A stretch of 64,000 bases of DNA from NCBI GenBank assembly GCA_003640385.1, contig RCAB01000111.1:96310-160309 (forward strand), written 5' to 3'. The notes beneath the pieces were generated by a model, which made no database searches, had not been told where the DNA came from, and saw nothing but the letters and a program-made list of their open reading frames with translations. The stretch is from Setaria digitata. Taxonomy: Eukaryota > Nematoda > Chromadorea > Rhabditida > Setariidae. Below, in pieces: positions 1 through 25,700 of the stretch (positions within the stretch are counted from its first letter, which is position 1; each line of letters opens with the position of its first letter). A program made the position numbers and the translations under genes.

Positions 1-2069
1 TTTTATCTCGTTATTTGCATTAAATTTTAAAATAAACCAGTACGAGAAAATAGCAAAAAGTTCAATTGTTGTGCAAATTCTGTGAGTTTAAAAGAAGTAT
101 AATTGGTTTATAATGAATTAAAATAAACTAAAATATGACACCCAAATATGCCCACAACTAAAACGCAAGTTAGAAGTTAAGTGATATGTGTGGTTTAATG
201 ATATAATTGATGAGGCGCAAATAGTCGAGTTCACTGTTAGGAGTTGATTATATCGCAATCTTCTCTCTCTCCCTCATCACAATGCACTTTATTGTTGAAT
301 CTAAATCAAATTATTTAATTGGTTTATGATTTTCATGAACTAACAAGTATTTAAACGCTCAGCAAAGTACGATTTGTAAGAAATTTAAAATGATAGCAGA
401 AAACGGAAAAGATCTGCAGTATTTTTAATAAATAATAGATTTCAGTGCTCCTTCTTTTTCTGTAATTATAGTTCGTTTATTTTTTAGAATAATAAAGGAA
501 AATTCTAGTTAGCAATTTCTAATGAAATTTAAACATATTCCGTCTATTGTTTTGTGCACATTATTGACAAGTAAACAACTGAAAGCAAAAAAAGAGCATT
601 AAATTAAGACATTTTTTTTGTTTGGCTTATCAAAAGGCTACTAGAAATACTAATAATAAATAGTTTTTCTTTTAAGATTATTATTATATTTCCCTTGCAT
701 CTTACTTGGTTTATTACATATCATAAAAGCTCATAATGAATGATTCAGGAAGTGTCTATTTTGCATTGATTTTAATTTTTTAGTTTGTAAAACATATGAG
801 ACCAATAAAGTAGGGAAAAATTGTAGGATATTTATTTTATTATTATGATTCTAGAAGAAAAAAAACTTTGACAAGCTTAATTTAAATAGAAAAGGAAAGA
901 CTTTGAAAAAAAGAAAAAAGCTGGAGAATTCAGAATTTTCCATATTATATAAAAGCTTATTATGTGATGCGAAAAGAGGAGGAAAAAGACTAAAAAACGA
1001 AAAACTTTGAAAGGAGAAAAAAATTAAAAAAAAAAAATGTTTAAGATGGCACTCATTTTTGTGGCCAACTTACATTATATACAATTGTCGTGTATTTTTG
1101 ATGTTTCAAAAGTAATAAAAATTGAAGTTTCAAATTTTGGAAAGCAACATTTTTTAATTTCAATAACCTACTAACTGATAATTTGACAATAATTTTGAAC
1201 TAATTTAACACATTTATTTATCCCTCTATCTTATTATAGCATGTTTTTGTCAAATGCTTCTTATTAATTTGCTATACACAAACTCTTTCTTTTTCCCGTT
1301 TTTTTTTTGCCACTATTGCCTATAATTTTAAATACGGTTCGTAAAATATTTAGTCTTTTAAATTTTCAAAGGAAAATTTTTTATTAATTTTGAAGTAATC
1401 GTAGTATTCAATGGGATAGTTAAAATATGTGGAAAAGAATTTGATATTTTTTAGGTGAATTTTCAAGTATGAAAACATTGGAATTGTTTTATTAAGTCAT
1501 AACTTTAATAGTATTGAAGCTTTCAATACTATCATAAGATGTAACAAATTTTAATAAAAATCCTTTTGCTTTCTTTTTTCTGATACAATAATTCTGAAGC
1601 ACTTCCTTATCCTATTCGATATCCATCATATATGAGTTTTGTAAAGTTTCTCATCATTGAATCCGCAGAAATAAACTACCGCTTCAGTCCTCAGAAATTA
1701 TTAAAGATTTGTAGGTTGTCACATCTTCATCAATTAGCAAGCTATGGAAGATATATGCCATCAATCATTTCAGGAACTGATTTCAGTGGATGTGAAAGTT
1801 AAAATTTTTTCAAAAAGCTTCCATCTCAGTGAAATTCTAAAAATTTTGCTGCCAATTCAATCTGTTAAGATAATTCTATTTCAGAAGCACTGTTCGTCTA
1901 TGTTTCTCATTAATTCATTTTTGACCGAATTTATGCCCTGAATGTGCATCTCAGTATTTAGGTAAATGTATTCTTTGAAATAAAATATGGTATATATAAA
2001 ATATGCAACTTATGAAGCCTCAGAAACAACACTATCGCGAAATCAGAGGATCTGTAGATCGATGAAATT
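1..2069. other. AT-rich sequence without a recognised gene
   Basis: No open frame longer than about 65 codons with family-like content is visible on either strand. The stretch just before 2070 carries the 5' flank and probable 5' untranslated region of the TTLL11 gene: an in-frame stop at 2055-2057 precedes its ATG, so coding does not extend left in this exon. A further upstream exon or a spliced-leader acceptor cannot be excluded. Confidence 0.6.
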
Positions 2070-5000
2070 ATGATGGATATGAAAATAGCTGAGATGAAGA
2101 ACCGAGATCGTATCACTTCAACAACTGAAAATATCAATATTGATCAGAAGTGTCATGGTGACAATGAAAATGTAAAATATATGGAAGAATCGGGTTCTGG
2201 AACCAATTATTTACGGTAATAGTTAACATGATTAAATTTTTGCGTTATTTTTGGAAAACAAATTTTCCAATTATTAAAATTTTTTAAATAAACAGATTTT
2301 TCTTTTCGATAATTTTCTAACTTACAATGTTTGTTATCTGACAGATTTGCAAGCTGTTACTAATCACTGCTACAATATTACTGATCAAGAAAAAATCACT
2401 AATCTTGACTCTCTTCTCATTAATAACACTTTCTACTACTGTAAACAATTTAATACTTACTTATATCTTGATTATAGCACGAATTATTTCTACTTAGTCA
2501 TTACAAGATAACATTTTCGCAAATTTTAAAATTATTTGAACGTTTTCTTTAATCATACAAAAATCCATATATTATCCATAACGATAAAAATTTTTGCTAA
2601 TTTTTGTTAACTTCTTTTTCTCTATTTTCATCTGTACAAACTCGTTTATTTTAAGCAGTTACTAATTGGGATTTCCAGAAACTTTTAAGATTTCAGTAAT
2701 CAATTTTTATTCTCAGAGATTTCCAGAATTTCACTATTTATTTTCTGTTATATAATTCTGATCATAACTTTTAAAATTGAAAGAAAATTTTCATCATGAA
2801 ATTTATTAGTATTTTCTAGTGCATCACTTCCGTACTCATCGTTCCGTCATGATGACGCCATAGCTGTCGCCCAAAACTTTACAATTGACACATCTCGTGC
2901 CAAAACAAACAAACGAATAGTTTCGATATGTGCTACAAATTTGGGTATGCGTGAGGTTAGGTAGAAAAAGCGTTAAACTTTCTTGTTTTTTTATCTGTTT
3001 TTGACAAATAATATACAAATGATAGTGAAAATGCACGAGACAAGTTGAAAAAAAAAAGAAAAAGCATTTTTTTTGTTTTGACTTCAATTTATTTATGCTT
3101 AACTAATTTGTAATTTTAGTATCCAGAAGGACGAAATGACGGTGGTGCTTGTGATATTTATTGGCACAATATCATTTACCAGGATATGCGAACTATTATC
3201 AAAAATCCTCAATGTAAAGTCAATAAATTTCCAGGTTTTTATTGATTGATTAACTGATTTCTCACATTTTAGATTTTAAGCCCTTTTCTTAAATACACTA
3301 ATGTATTAGAGCACCTAGTACTGCTTAATAAATTTTTTCCCTTCATCATAAATCTCCTGTGTTTTACACAACCGTATGAATTTATTGTCCATATAATTAT
3401 GATGATCTCAACTTTGAAATTTAATAAAGATTAATTTAAAAATGGAGTTAGACTTCTAACGTCATTTAATGATTTTCCACCCAATATGTTGCTTTTGCAT
3501 TTTATTTTAACCATGCTGATATATTCTCTTTATGATTTTCATATTTTATTTTTGAAATTGATAAAAATTAACTGAAGAATAAATCGTCAAAAATTTGATT
3601 ATTTTTAATCCTGTAAATATACTGATTTTCACAACTGTATTTTTAAAATTTAATGAAGTATTTTTTAAATTTGAAAAAATAAAAGATAACAGTGTGCAAT
3701 ATTAGCAGATATATTCTTATTTTCACAGGAATGTCTGAATTATCGAAGAAAACTTCACTAACGCGCGCAATTTTATCAATGCGTCGATTATTTCCGGATG
3801 AGTATAAATTTTATCCATCTAGTTGGTTTATTCCAGCACAACTTGATGCGTTTATGCAATACTGGAATACTAATAATAATAATTTTAATAATAAAAAAGG
3901 TGATGATTCCATATCGCTTCAAAATAACAAATGGTATATCGTTAAACCAGATGATGGTATGTGAAATTCAATTAGTTACGATGTTTTTTATCCAATTATT
4001 ATTGTGACAACAAAGTAGTGGTAAACATATCATTTCACATCATAAAATTTCATCTAAATTAAAATAACCATTAATTATATTGAAGTGCTAAGCACATATT
4101 AATTTCCCAAATTTCATAAAGTGGTTGCACTGTAGGAGCGCAAGGGACAGGAATTTATCTGATCCAAAGACCGGAACAAATCAGGAAACCGGAAGCATGT
4201 CAGCTGATCCAGGAATACATTGCTGATCCGTATCTATTGAATGATAATCTCAAATTTGATTTTCGCATCTATGTTGTTATTAAAAGCATTAATCCACTGT
4301 CAATTTATGTTGCTCGTGAAGGTTTTGATTTTAAAATTTTATTAGTTGCGAAACTTTAAAATATTGATTTCACACCAAAATTTCGCTGCTGAAAAAACTT
4401 TCGATTCTTATTTTATGACTATTTTAATCATAAACAAAAAATTGAAATAATCTTTATTTGTTTCCGAAGCAAAATTTTAAAAATAGTTTAAAAAATGTGA
4501 TAGGAAGGATTGAATTTATTTTCATTATAGTCATATTTAGCAAATGAAATGTGAAATCAAAAGCACAAATAGTTTTTTTCAGAAAATTCAAGGAAGCAAA
4601 ATATGACTTGTGATAATTGTAATGATAAATCAGATCTTATAGAGTTTCAGAATAAAACTTCCTTCCCAAAAAAGAAAAATTCTTTTTTTTTTTCCTTCAT
4701 TTAATGGGTGAGGATGACCTATTTTATGCGGAACAATTCTATAAGATTGCTAAACTTTAAAATCTAAAAACAAAACTCTGCAAAATTATTTAATTAATAA
4801 GCCATATAGGAATGGCACGTTTTTGCACGGAAGAATATGCTACTCCAACGCCATCAAATTACGACAACTTATATGCTCATTTAACCAATTATTCTTTGAA
4901 TAAAGAGAATAATTCTTACATTCATAGCTTATCATTACGAGATCAAGTTAAAGGTTATGCAATTAACGTTCACGCTTAGTTATGAATAGCGAACTACTTA

Positions 5001-8000
5001 ATTGTACAGTATGATGGTTAATATATATGCATGCCTAGATATTTCCCAAAATTTCCGAAATATTGATTAAAACTTGGCTAAAAACTACAAAATGCAATGC
5101 AGATAAATTTAATTTCGGAAAGAAATTTCTTTGATATAAATTTAATTTCAAAACAAAAAAAAATTTTGATTTCAATGAGTTTAGCCTACCTAGTAAATTT
5201 AATCTTAAAGAAAAACTTTATCTAATTTGCAGTATATAATTCTGAATATGACAAAACACGAAATCTGTTTTAGAACTTCTCACAGTATTTCTTTTAGCAC
5301 CTAATGTTACATTTTTTTTTCTTTTTTGATTAGAAGATCGGTAAACACTTATCGAATCTAAGAGTTTCTAATCATCCTTTCACAGTGCATCTTTTCCTTA
5401 CAAGCAACTATAAATATTGTGGAAACTAGCACTATTTTATTAGTAAATTGGGATTTTGCTAAGCTATTTTACCAAATTAAAATTTAAATCTGCGCAATTT
5501 TCTTCTCATTCAGGAAGTAAGCGACTTCTATCAACCGTTTTTCACCAAATGGAAGCACGCGGTGTGAAAAAACAACAGTTATGGCATGATATTAAAATAA
5601 TTGTTGTTAAAACAGTAATTGCAATGCTACCTGAAATTATTCTTAATTACGAACATTATTTCTATGACACAATCGGTCCACAGTGCTTTCAGGTAAATAA
5701 TTTTTTTTACTTTCAAAGTTCGATAATATCTATTCAGATCATTTCGGTTCCATCCGCTACTTCAATTTTTTAGGTCATATTACGAGATTAAATTTAAAAC
5801 ATTCGCTTTACCATTAAGTGTCAAAATCGGAATTAATTAGCATTCACTTGAAAATGCATTTTCTCCTATGATTAGTTAATGTGAGTGAAATGAAATTTAA
5901 ATTGTTTTAAATTTGATTGAATCGTTTTAATACATTTAAATCAACTAACAGAATTTGTATCGTTGCATTTAAAAGGTAGTTCAATAAGTTTGAATTAATA
6001 CAAAAATTAAAGTCAACGTCTCAATCAAAAATATAATTAATTTAATGCCAGCTAATAAAGAAGCTTCTTTCTCTCGAATTCATCTTTTTCTTGGAATAAA
6101 ATTGAATGAATAGGAATTACTTCATTATTAAAGATTTACAATTTTGATACTTTAATTACAAAATTAGTTTCAGGGAATACGCAAACACAACTAATTTCAG
6201 ATAATAGGTTTTGATATATTAATTACAAAAAGTTTAACACCAATATTGCTTGAAGTAAATTCCGCACCAAGCTTAACAATCGAGCACGATCTTTTTAATC
6301 CACTTGATGCAAGTACGGAAGATGTCAAACCATTAAGAGTACGCTCTATTGTCGATGAAGTTAGAATTTTATTATTATTCATAATAATTGTAACATGATT
6401 TTGGTAGTGGTAATATTTTTTTACAGCAATTACCATGATTTTTAATTGTGGAAACAACAGTACTAACTGATTTTTTTTATTGGAAATTATACTGCATATA
6501 TTGTTATAATTTGCTTTGCATAACAAAGATATAAAAATTAGTTGCTGAAAAATCAAAATTATTTAGAGACTGTTATGATGACTGAAATAATCATAATTAC
6601 GTAAGTAGAAGAATTCTTTATAGCTATCTTTCTTTAGCATTTTGGTGCACTAGTAAATAAAATTAGTAATACTTTCAATCATTTTACAGCCTTCACTTAT
6701 CATTAACTTAGGTAGATAGAAACAACAATGTTGCGACAACAGCTGGAATAAAATAATATGTATGACAGTAATGAAGATGTTAATATCATTTGTAATTACG
6801 AAATAATAATCAGTCATTTCACCTTCTAAGCTAAAAACAGACCATGATTATCGCAGTTTGCTTATTTATTCGCATTGACTGCTTGAGCAAACCAGGATGG
6901 TTTATCCGGAAATGACCGGAAGTAGTAAGTGCCACAACTTTCTCTGTCTATCAAGGCATCGAATAATTTGAATGCAAATATTTAATAACATTATATACAA
7001 TTATTACAGGTTATTAAAATTCCACTGGTAAGGGATACAATTCTTTTAGTACTCAATTTAATCGATGTCGCTTACCCGACACAATCATTAACGTTAGTGT
7101 TTATTGTGAATATTCCATTATAAATAATTAATTATGACTCACTGGAAAAAAATATAGAAAAAATTAAATTTTATGAAGCTTGAAATTCTTACTGAATTTT
7201 ACTTTATGTTTGTTAACAGATAAGACAACATTAAAATTATTAGCATCCTTTTCGGCAGTATTTTGTTTGTCAGTTTGGATTTTCCTGTAACTTTTATGAA
7301 AGGTATGATTTTTCCACAAAAACAAAAAACAATGAACGAAGAATAAAAAATAAAAACGAGTCTTATTTTAGCTTTAATAATTCAATACATGCAAGTGATA
7401 ATTGCTTTCGGAAAATAATGGATGATATGGGTGGACTCGGAGTAAAACGCAAATGTCATCTATCAGAAGTATGTGCAGTAAAATTAATTATATCAGTGAG
7501 ACTGGATTTCTAATTAGTCACTGTAAAAACTTTCACCAATTTAAAGATAAAAGACTTTCGAAATTAAAAATAGTTTCGTTTTTATTTTACTTTTTAAGAT
7601 TTTTCCATGTCGCTACGGTCAAAGCAGTGGACATTTGCTATTTTTGGACAAAGCTGTTTATTTATTTATGCAGTTTATAAATTTAAAACAGACAACAGTT
7701 TTGTTCATTTCTGGTGCAAGGAATTTTTTAAAGTTCGTTTTTTTGGAACTTGTAAACCAATAATATAATTAGGCGTACTCATCTAATTAGTTACTGTTAA
7801 TCCACTCCAATGTATATGACAAAAATTATATGAGACCTTGATATAACAATATTGAATTATTTCTGGAAATGATACCTATTAGCAGTTAATCACAAATTAC
7901 TTGCAAAAACTGAATATGAGATTTAAAACCTTAGTTATGAATAGTTCTAAAATAACTTAATAGGAATACAACATTACACCATAATAAGCAGTCATTAACA

Positions 8001-9554
8001 TTACTAAGAAATGGTACTATTTTGTAGGCCTTAAATATTTGTGTTAGTGTAATAAAGTAAAGCTAATACTTGCTAGCTGAATTTAAATAAAAAACTGCAA
8101 TTTAAATAAAAAACTTGTAAAAAAGTTCGGCTAAACTTAAATTCGCCAATAATTGTTAGGTTCGATAATTAATAATCATAATAGTAATACAATAACTGAT
8201 ATAATATTTTATCAGTTCTTTATAACTGTTTCCTTTTCTTTTGATTTTTCTTTTTTTGTAGGAAGTGTAGCTTGCTGGATGTAATAACAATGGAGGAAAT
8301 GGAACTGAAATATATGGAAATCTACAAATATTTCACGGTAAACGAATACGTCCCATATGTTTCCGGTTTGTTTTCTACGTAAATCTTTCCATAATCCGGA
8401 TCTAAACAAAGAATCACTGGATTTGCTAATTAATTTAACGAAAACGATACTTTAATCATTTTATTACGAGTAAAAGAAACACACTGCTAATCACATTACA
8501 CATAATTGACATTACCGCCCATGATTTATGGCAAATTAATATATGGAATTAATTCTTGCTAATATTTGATTGTCGGAAACAATTCCGCAAATTTCTAATA
8601 AGCAGTTACTATTAATCAATACAATATTCCCACTTTTCATCCAAGGAATGAAATAATTTTTAGGCTTATCATTTCACGGATTTCTCCATCTTCTTTATTA
8701 CATTGCTCAAATGAAATATCCGTTTTCTGTATGCCTACCGGAACAGATGCATCATTTGCTCGCATATTGTGATTCGTCCCTTCGAAGTAATGGAGTAAGA
8801 TCAGGACGCTTGAGACGTATTCAAATTAATCATCAAAATTGTCCAAAGTAAGTTTTTTTTTTTTCTCGAAAGTTTAGTAAAAAAAATTAAATAAATAAAA
8901 AAAGAAATTTCTTGCTTATTTCATTTGTTAACACAACTTTAGTACTAAAAATATGTTGGAAAAAATGAAAACAAAGTTGCAATTAAAGCTATAAAACGCA
9001 GAATCTATACGACATTAAATTTCAGAATATATAAAAATAAAACAAAAAACAAAAATCACTGTACAGGTTAAATTCAAATTCATTTCTTTTAAAAATTCAA
9101 GGAGTAAAGAAGAAAAGGAAAAAAAACTAGAGGATAAGCTTCGAGAAATTACTGTTATTTAGTTACTTCCTAAGCGACAGTCGAAAGAACTTTTAAAAAA
9201 CGGAATACACATAAATTATGTTGGCTCATATTATCCTCCACAAAATTTATCTACATTTATTCGCCACTGAAGGTTGCCATCGAAAATCATATGTAACTTT
9301 GATTTAAGTTTTGCAGCGTTGAGATTTATTTGCTTCCATCACGCATACATATGAAACGGTCAAGCCGTGCTGACATACGCTTAAAGCCAATGGAATCGCT
9401 GAAACACCAGCCACGATACGGACGATCTCTTCCACGTATGTTAGATGGCATTGTACCAAAAGAAGCCTCGGTAAATTTTTACATTGAGAACCATAATAAC
9501 TGTAAAAAAAATGAGCTTGTATTGCCAAGGATATATCAACCTTCCCGCTTTTAA
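2070..9554 (+). CDS. ttll-11: Tubulin polyglutamylase, TTLL11 type (14 exons, 679 aa)
   Basis: Tubulin tyrosine ligase-like enzyme; the TTLL11 subgroup elongates glutamate side chains on tubulin tails in an ATP-dependent ligation, mainly on ciliary and neuronal microtubules. Exons: 2070-2215, 2820-2955, 3120-3234, 3729-3956, 4136-4321, 4810-4953, 5514-5692, 6201-6359, 7010-7092, 7372-7468, 7692-7732, 8262-8365, 8664-8847, 9317-9554. They total 2040 bases with matching phases. Motifs in order: VDTSRAKTN near residue 75, KVNKFPGM near 130, the nucleotide-binding run VKPDDGAQGTGIYLI near 205-219, HLTNYSLN near 293, GFDILI near 380, and LLEVNSAPS near 395 with the metal-binding Glu and Asn present. 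The vertebrate-like C-terminal block (FHGFLHLLYYIAQMKYP, then a basic tail) is also present, which separates TTLL11 from other TTLLs. The acceptor of exon 11 is the least certain: 7674 is an in-frame alternative that adds six codons. Start ATG 2070 or 2073. Confidence 0.93.
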
Positions 9555-10350
9555 GATACCAGTGTTACTCTTTCGTTAATTGTAATTAGAACATATAAGT
9601 TGTGTACAATACAAAATACATTGGGATACTCTCATTTTAAGTCCAAATCTAAAGAGCAAGTCAAAAAATAAATCTTAAAATTCGACCAGTATAACGCTGG
9701 CTAAAAGAAAGGATTAGTATAGACTTTGTTGAAAGAGAATAGTGAAAAAAGTCGAAATATCACCGAAAATGAATTTTTAAAGTTGAAAATACTCCGCCAT
9801 CATTAATCGGAGAGAAGTAACGTTTTGATAGTATTTATCATTTCATGGAGTGACATGACCAAAGGGTGCATTTAAGTGAAATCAAGAATTCATTCTAAAT
9901 GAAATTCATAAAGCTGAGAATAAAATAAGACACAATCTATCACTGTAATATCATCTTGAAAAAAATGATCTCTAAGAAAGCTTTTTGATTACTTTTCACG
10001 ACAAGCAACCAACATTCTCCTTAAAATAAAGCCAAAATAAAAACAAAACAAACTAAAGACTTGATTACTCTGAAAAAATTTTCCATTTAATATGAAACAA
10101 GTAGAATTAGGATATGCTAGGCAAATTACAAGAATTAAAAGATGAATAAGATAAAAAGGCGTATTTTTGTCTCATGCTAATCAAAAATGAAATAAACAAA
10201 TCAGATAAACAGTGGGAAACTTTCATACAAAGAGGTAGAGTTGTAAGTCAAAATGAAAAGTGTGAGCTCATTTTTCTGTAATAAAATTAGAAGTATTAAA
10301 AAGAAGGACTGATATTGTAATATCATCAAATTACTGCTTCTGTTCTATTG
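9555..10350. other. Convergent intergenic region ttll-11 / smc-5
   Basis: About 800 bases between two stop codons facing each other. It should hold both 3' untranslated regions. No open frame with recognisable content is seen. Confidence 0.55.
9667..9672 (+). terminator. Candidate poly(A) signal of ttll-11
   Basis: A canonical AATAAA lies about 113 bases after the ttll-11 stop codon. The sequence is AT-rich, so chance occurrence is possible; position relative to the stop is the only support. Confidence 0.4.
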
Positions 10351-21687
<11,337 letters not shown>

Positions 21688-22712
21688 ACCACGCACAAAC
21701 TTTTTGAATGATGCAGTGAAAACCAAAACTTCTTAAAATAATTTAGCATGCAATCGCCTTAGTAATTTTTGTCTGTCATAAATATTTCCCTCAATAATTA
21801 TAATTGTGCAACAACCACTCAACTAAACTTAGATTTGTTCATTTGGCCTATGACATATAAGTTTATCAAACACTTTCCCTGTATCTTTGTTTTGTCCGAT
21901 AAGATGAAGAGATTAAGCTTCCTAGGACTACGGTAAAGAAGAAATATGATATTACATCAGCCAACAGCACCCGCACTACACTCCAAATGTCTTAAAACCA
22001 CATGAAAATAAAAAAGATACTAAAAAGTTTGAGGATTAATACAAACATTTTGTTAGTAAATATCAAACATGTACTAAACAATCCATTAGAGCCGCGTTGG
22101 ACATATAGTAGTACAGATTTTGAGACATATTAGTCAGTACACCTTTCAAAAAGGTCTTATCGCATACGAAGTTCACCCAGTTTTTCTACTCCCTCCTTTA
22201 CGGATAACAAAAGGAAACAAAAATAGTCAAGTTGGAAAACAATTCTTCCGCCTTTCCTTTTTCCCCTCCCAATCCTAATTTCACTCGTCGAATTTAGTGA
22301 AAACAAAAACTACACTCACTAGCACTTCCTCTAACTTCTACTCTCAATAAATCACCCAAATTTCCAACTCCAATACTCAACTCCTGCCTCTCCAAACAAT
22401 TTCATTCAAATTTTCAAACTGAGGTTTGTTATCTAAATCGCCAACACGTCACGTGATCCACTGGTTCATGCACCACTTGCGATTTGTTGAATTGTATGAA
22501 AATTAGAATCTCAAACGGAATGAAATGAAGGGTGTTGTAGATAGGAGGCATAAAAACTTAAAAATGGTAAATGAGCGTTGAGAAATTTGGTGCAGTGAGT
22601 TCTTCGCATTCATCTTGTGGGAGGTGTCAGTTTAATTAAACCTTCGTCTGCTTAGTTTCAAGTGTTTCTACACAGATAGAGTTAGACACTAACAGAGGTA
22701 ATTTTTTCGGCG
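21688..22712. promoter_or_regulatory. Divergent promoter region of smc-5 and snx-17
   Basis: The two start codons point away from each other across 1025 bases, so this interval should hold both promoters and 5' untranslated regions. Acceptor-like TTTCTACACAG about 50 bases before the snx-17 ATG and TTTTAAG about 40 bases before the smc-5 ATG could be spliced-leader addition sites; this is inference. Base composition rises in C around 22260-22460. Confidence 0.6.
22448..22457. promoter_or_regulatory. CLEAR-type E-box (GTCACGTGAT)
   Basis: Contains the palindrome TCACGTGA and matches nine of ten positions of the CLEAR element GTCACGTGAC bound by TFEB and its nematode relative HLH-30. It lies 256 bases before the snx-17 ATG. 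Function is inferred from motif and position only. Confidence 0.45.
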
Positions 22713-25700
22713 ATGATCCATATCTCGATTCCATCCACTCAGACGTTGGTTGAAACAGATGGGAGTCGAACATATGACGTAAGTTGCTTATTTCATTTTC
22801 AGATCAAGCACCGAAGTAAAAGTTATTCATTTTTTTCTTTGTCTAGTACGTTTTCTGAAATGTTAGTTTTCCTTGTTAAAAATAATAGCCCTTTTTCTGT
22901 AGATCGTTTTATTCATATTTCCGTTTGTTCGGTACTTAAATTATGTTTATCTATTGAAATAATAGCTAGTCACAGTGTTTAGTCAACTCGATATTAATAT
23001 TAAGGGATAAAATGATTGCGTGTGTTGTTGCCTATCGACGGGGATATGTTGATAAGATATTCATATTCTAGGCATTTGACATACATATCAATGGTGCCTA
23101 TCATGCAAGCATTCGGTATTCTCATTTGTTAAAGCTTCATGAGAAGTTGCGGGCTCATTTTGGGCCGAAATTAAAAGTGCCCGACTTTCCATCGAAGAAG
23201 TTTTTCCGAACATTGGATCAAAAAACACTGGAAGAACGAAGACTTGCACTGGCACGTTATTTTCAAGCAAGTTAGTATTCTTCTCCCGTGGATTTCCTCT
23301 TAGCTACTAAAACTTGTAATTAATTGAGATTCATTTAGATTCAAGTCAGTTTTAGAACAAATGATTGCTCAGATTTTAAAGATGCAATCTCGACATTTCA
23401 ATAATTTATGTTGATCTTCATTGACTTCCTTTGTCTTATGAAAATCAGGAAATCACATTGATTTACTGCAGCATATGTTTTGTTTTGGTGCTGACTTTTT
23501 GATATTATGCTCATTATTCCTCGTTAACACCCCAGAAGGTGATTTGTGACATTCTGAAAAGTGAAAGAATTGCCTTCATACACCATCACTCATCGGGTAA
23601 TAATAGTGGCATCTTTAATGATATAGTTTAATTAAAAACTTCTAGTCTAAAAAATTGGTTGCAATTAGTAAGATTGTTGGATTTTCTAACTGGGTCACAT
23701 ATTTTTCTTTAGTAATAAATCGATCCTTTTTTTTTGTATTTTGGATTTTGCTTTCAGTAGTTCAGATTCAGCCGGTTGCGCAGCACTTCATAACTGAAAA
23801 CGCTTTTCTCAATTTCCAAATCGTAAGCAATTTTGCTGAATATTTGAATACTTAAGCTTTTGCTATTTTGCTGAATATTTGAATACTTAAGCTGTGAACA
23901 GAGAGATGTTAGCAGTTTTCTTGTCCTTTCAGGAATCATTCCGTCCATCATCCAGCAACGTACCTATTGATATTTTCATGGCAGATGGTACGAAAGAGAC
24001 CATTCGTTGCAACGTTGAACATCCTGCTGAAATTGTTTTAAAGGTTTTTTTTTGCCAAAATATCTGGATAGTGTAATCGATCATTTCTTTTTTTTTTTTG
24101 CTTTAAGGAAAAATTTCCAGCGATTTGCTGATATTATTGGTTTGAGTATTGAAAATATCGGAAATTTTGGTTTATTTGTTGCTAAGCGGAGATATGCTAA
24201 TGGTGATGGTCATTCTGTATCATCTCTTAGTTCAATGAAGTATCCGGATACACTCTGTATGTCATTTACACAACAGTAAATAAAAGTAAGAAATTAACAG
24301 TGAAGAGATGAGTTAATTGAAATATCCTTAATATTTTGTAGTCATATCATTGTTATTTTATATTTATGATAATCTTATGATTTAAAGTATTGGACGTGAA
24401 TCCTAAAATTTTTGTTGAGGTGTACGACTCTTGCGAAATTTTGAATCACCTTATTTGTCAGTTCACTTGTTGAACCAAAAATCAGCAGCAGTGGGAGTAT
24501 TTTATTTCATCGTTATTAGGAAACTAATATGGGATCCGAAGATTGAGGAAGAGCTAATGGATGATCCAGGAGCTGTATTATTGCTGTACAAGCAGGTGCA
24601 TCCTTTTGATTTACAAAATACTAGAAATAGGATTTTTAAGAAAGTGGTATTTTTTTGTGGAATTTTTTTCTGACTAGTTTTCTTCAGCTAATTTTAGCAC
24701 TAGCTTTGAGCTATTTTTATTTAAAGAGAAAAATGAAATCTGAAAAATATTTAGGCTGCAAGTGATCTATACAATGGTCATTTTGTCCCCCGTCAAATAG
24801 AAATCAAAAATCGCTTAGTAGCTTTGGAAGAGCAGGGTAACTGCATACAGGTGAGTGAGGAGTTTTTGAAAAGTTTTAGGAAAATTAATTTACGCGAGAT
24901 AAACAGTGAATTGTGATTTTAGATTTTGTCGGTATTAGGCAGTGATTCTTAGAATTTATTATCGAAAGACTCGAAATTTTTGATTCTGTTGGATCCTTCT
25001 TTGTTTCTTATTAATTATACTATCATTTGGAGCTGACTTTGCACAAAAAACAACTGTTTAATCTGCGGATTCGATCCTTCTGTGTACCTTTATTTCAGTT
25101 TCTTCGCTTATGTCATTTGGAACAAAGCTATAGTTACGAAGTATTAGAGCCGTGCTCGAGCAATTATCCACGACCAGAAACGAAATGTAACTTAAAAGTT
25201 GGTCGACGGCATATTCTTTTGGAATTCAAGGATGAAGGAACGAAGGATGGTGTGAGTGTGTCTGTTAATATGTTTTTATCGCCTTAAAAATATTACTTCA
25301 AGCTTCTTAATCGCTCAGCTTTGTTAATTCAATTTGCATAGCAGTATTATTTGGAATTCGAGAATCGTTAGACTTGAGATACATTTAAATGTGTTTTGGA
25401 TATACATTTAATTAATGAAAGGGATTTTATCGTCCCTCTCACGCATGAATATATATTTATGGGGTCCACAATCTTTTTTCGAAAATGCCAAATTAGACCC
25501 GAATTTCGAAGAAGTTTAAAGCAAACTTCAGATTTCATGCGCAGAATTTCGAGCTACTAGGATTCGTGTTTGGAGAATTTCTCAACAGGATAATGGCAAT
25601 TTTACTTTTTTGTTTGAATATTTAATATCGAAAGGGGTATTTCATTGGATTACTCTATATACCAATCAGGTTTTTAATTTATTCCTTCATTGATAGTTGG

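Noticed and set aside
7453..7680. 75-codon frame after ttll-11 exon 10
   Set aside because: It overlaps a GTATGT donor and is mostly intron; TTLL11 homology resumes only in the exon ending 7732.
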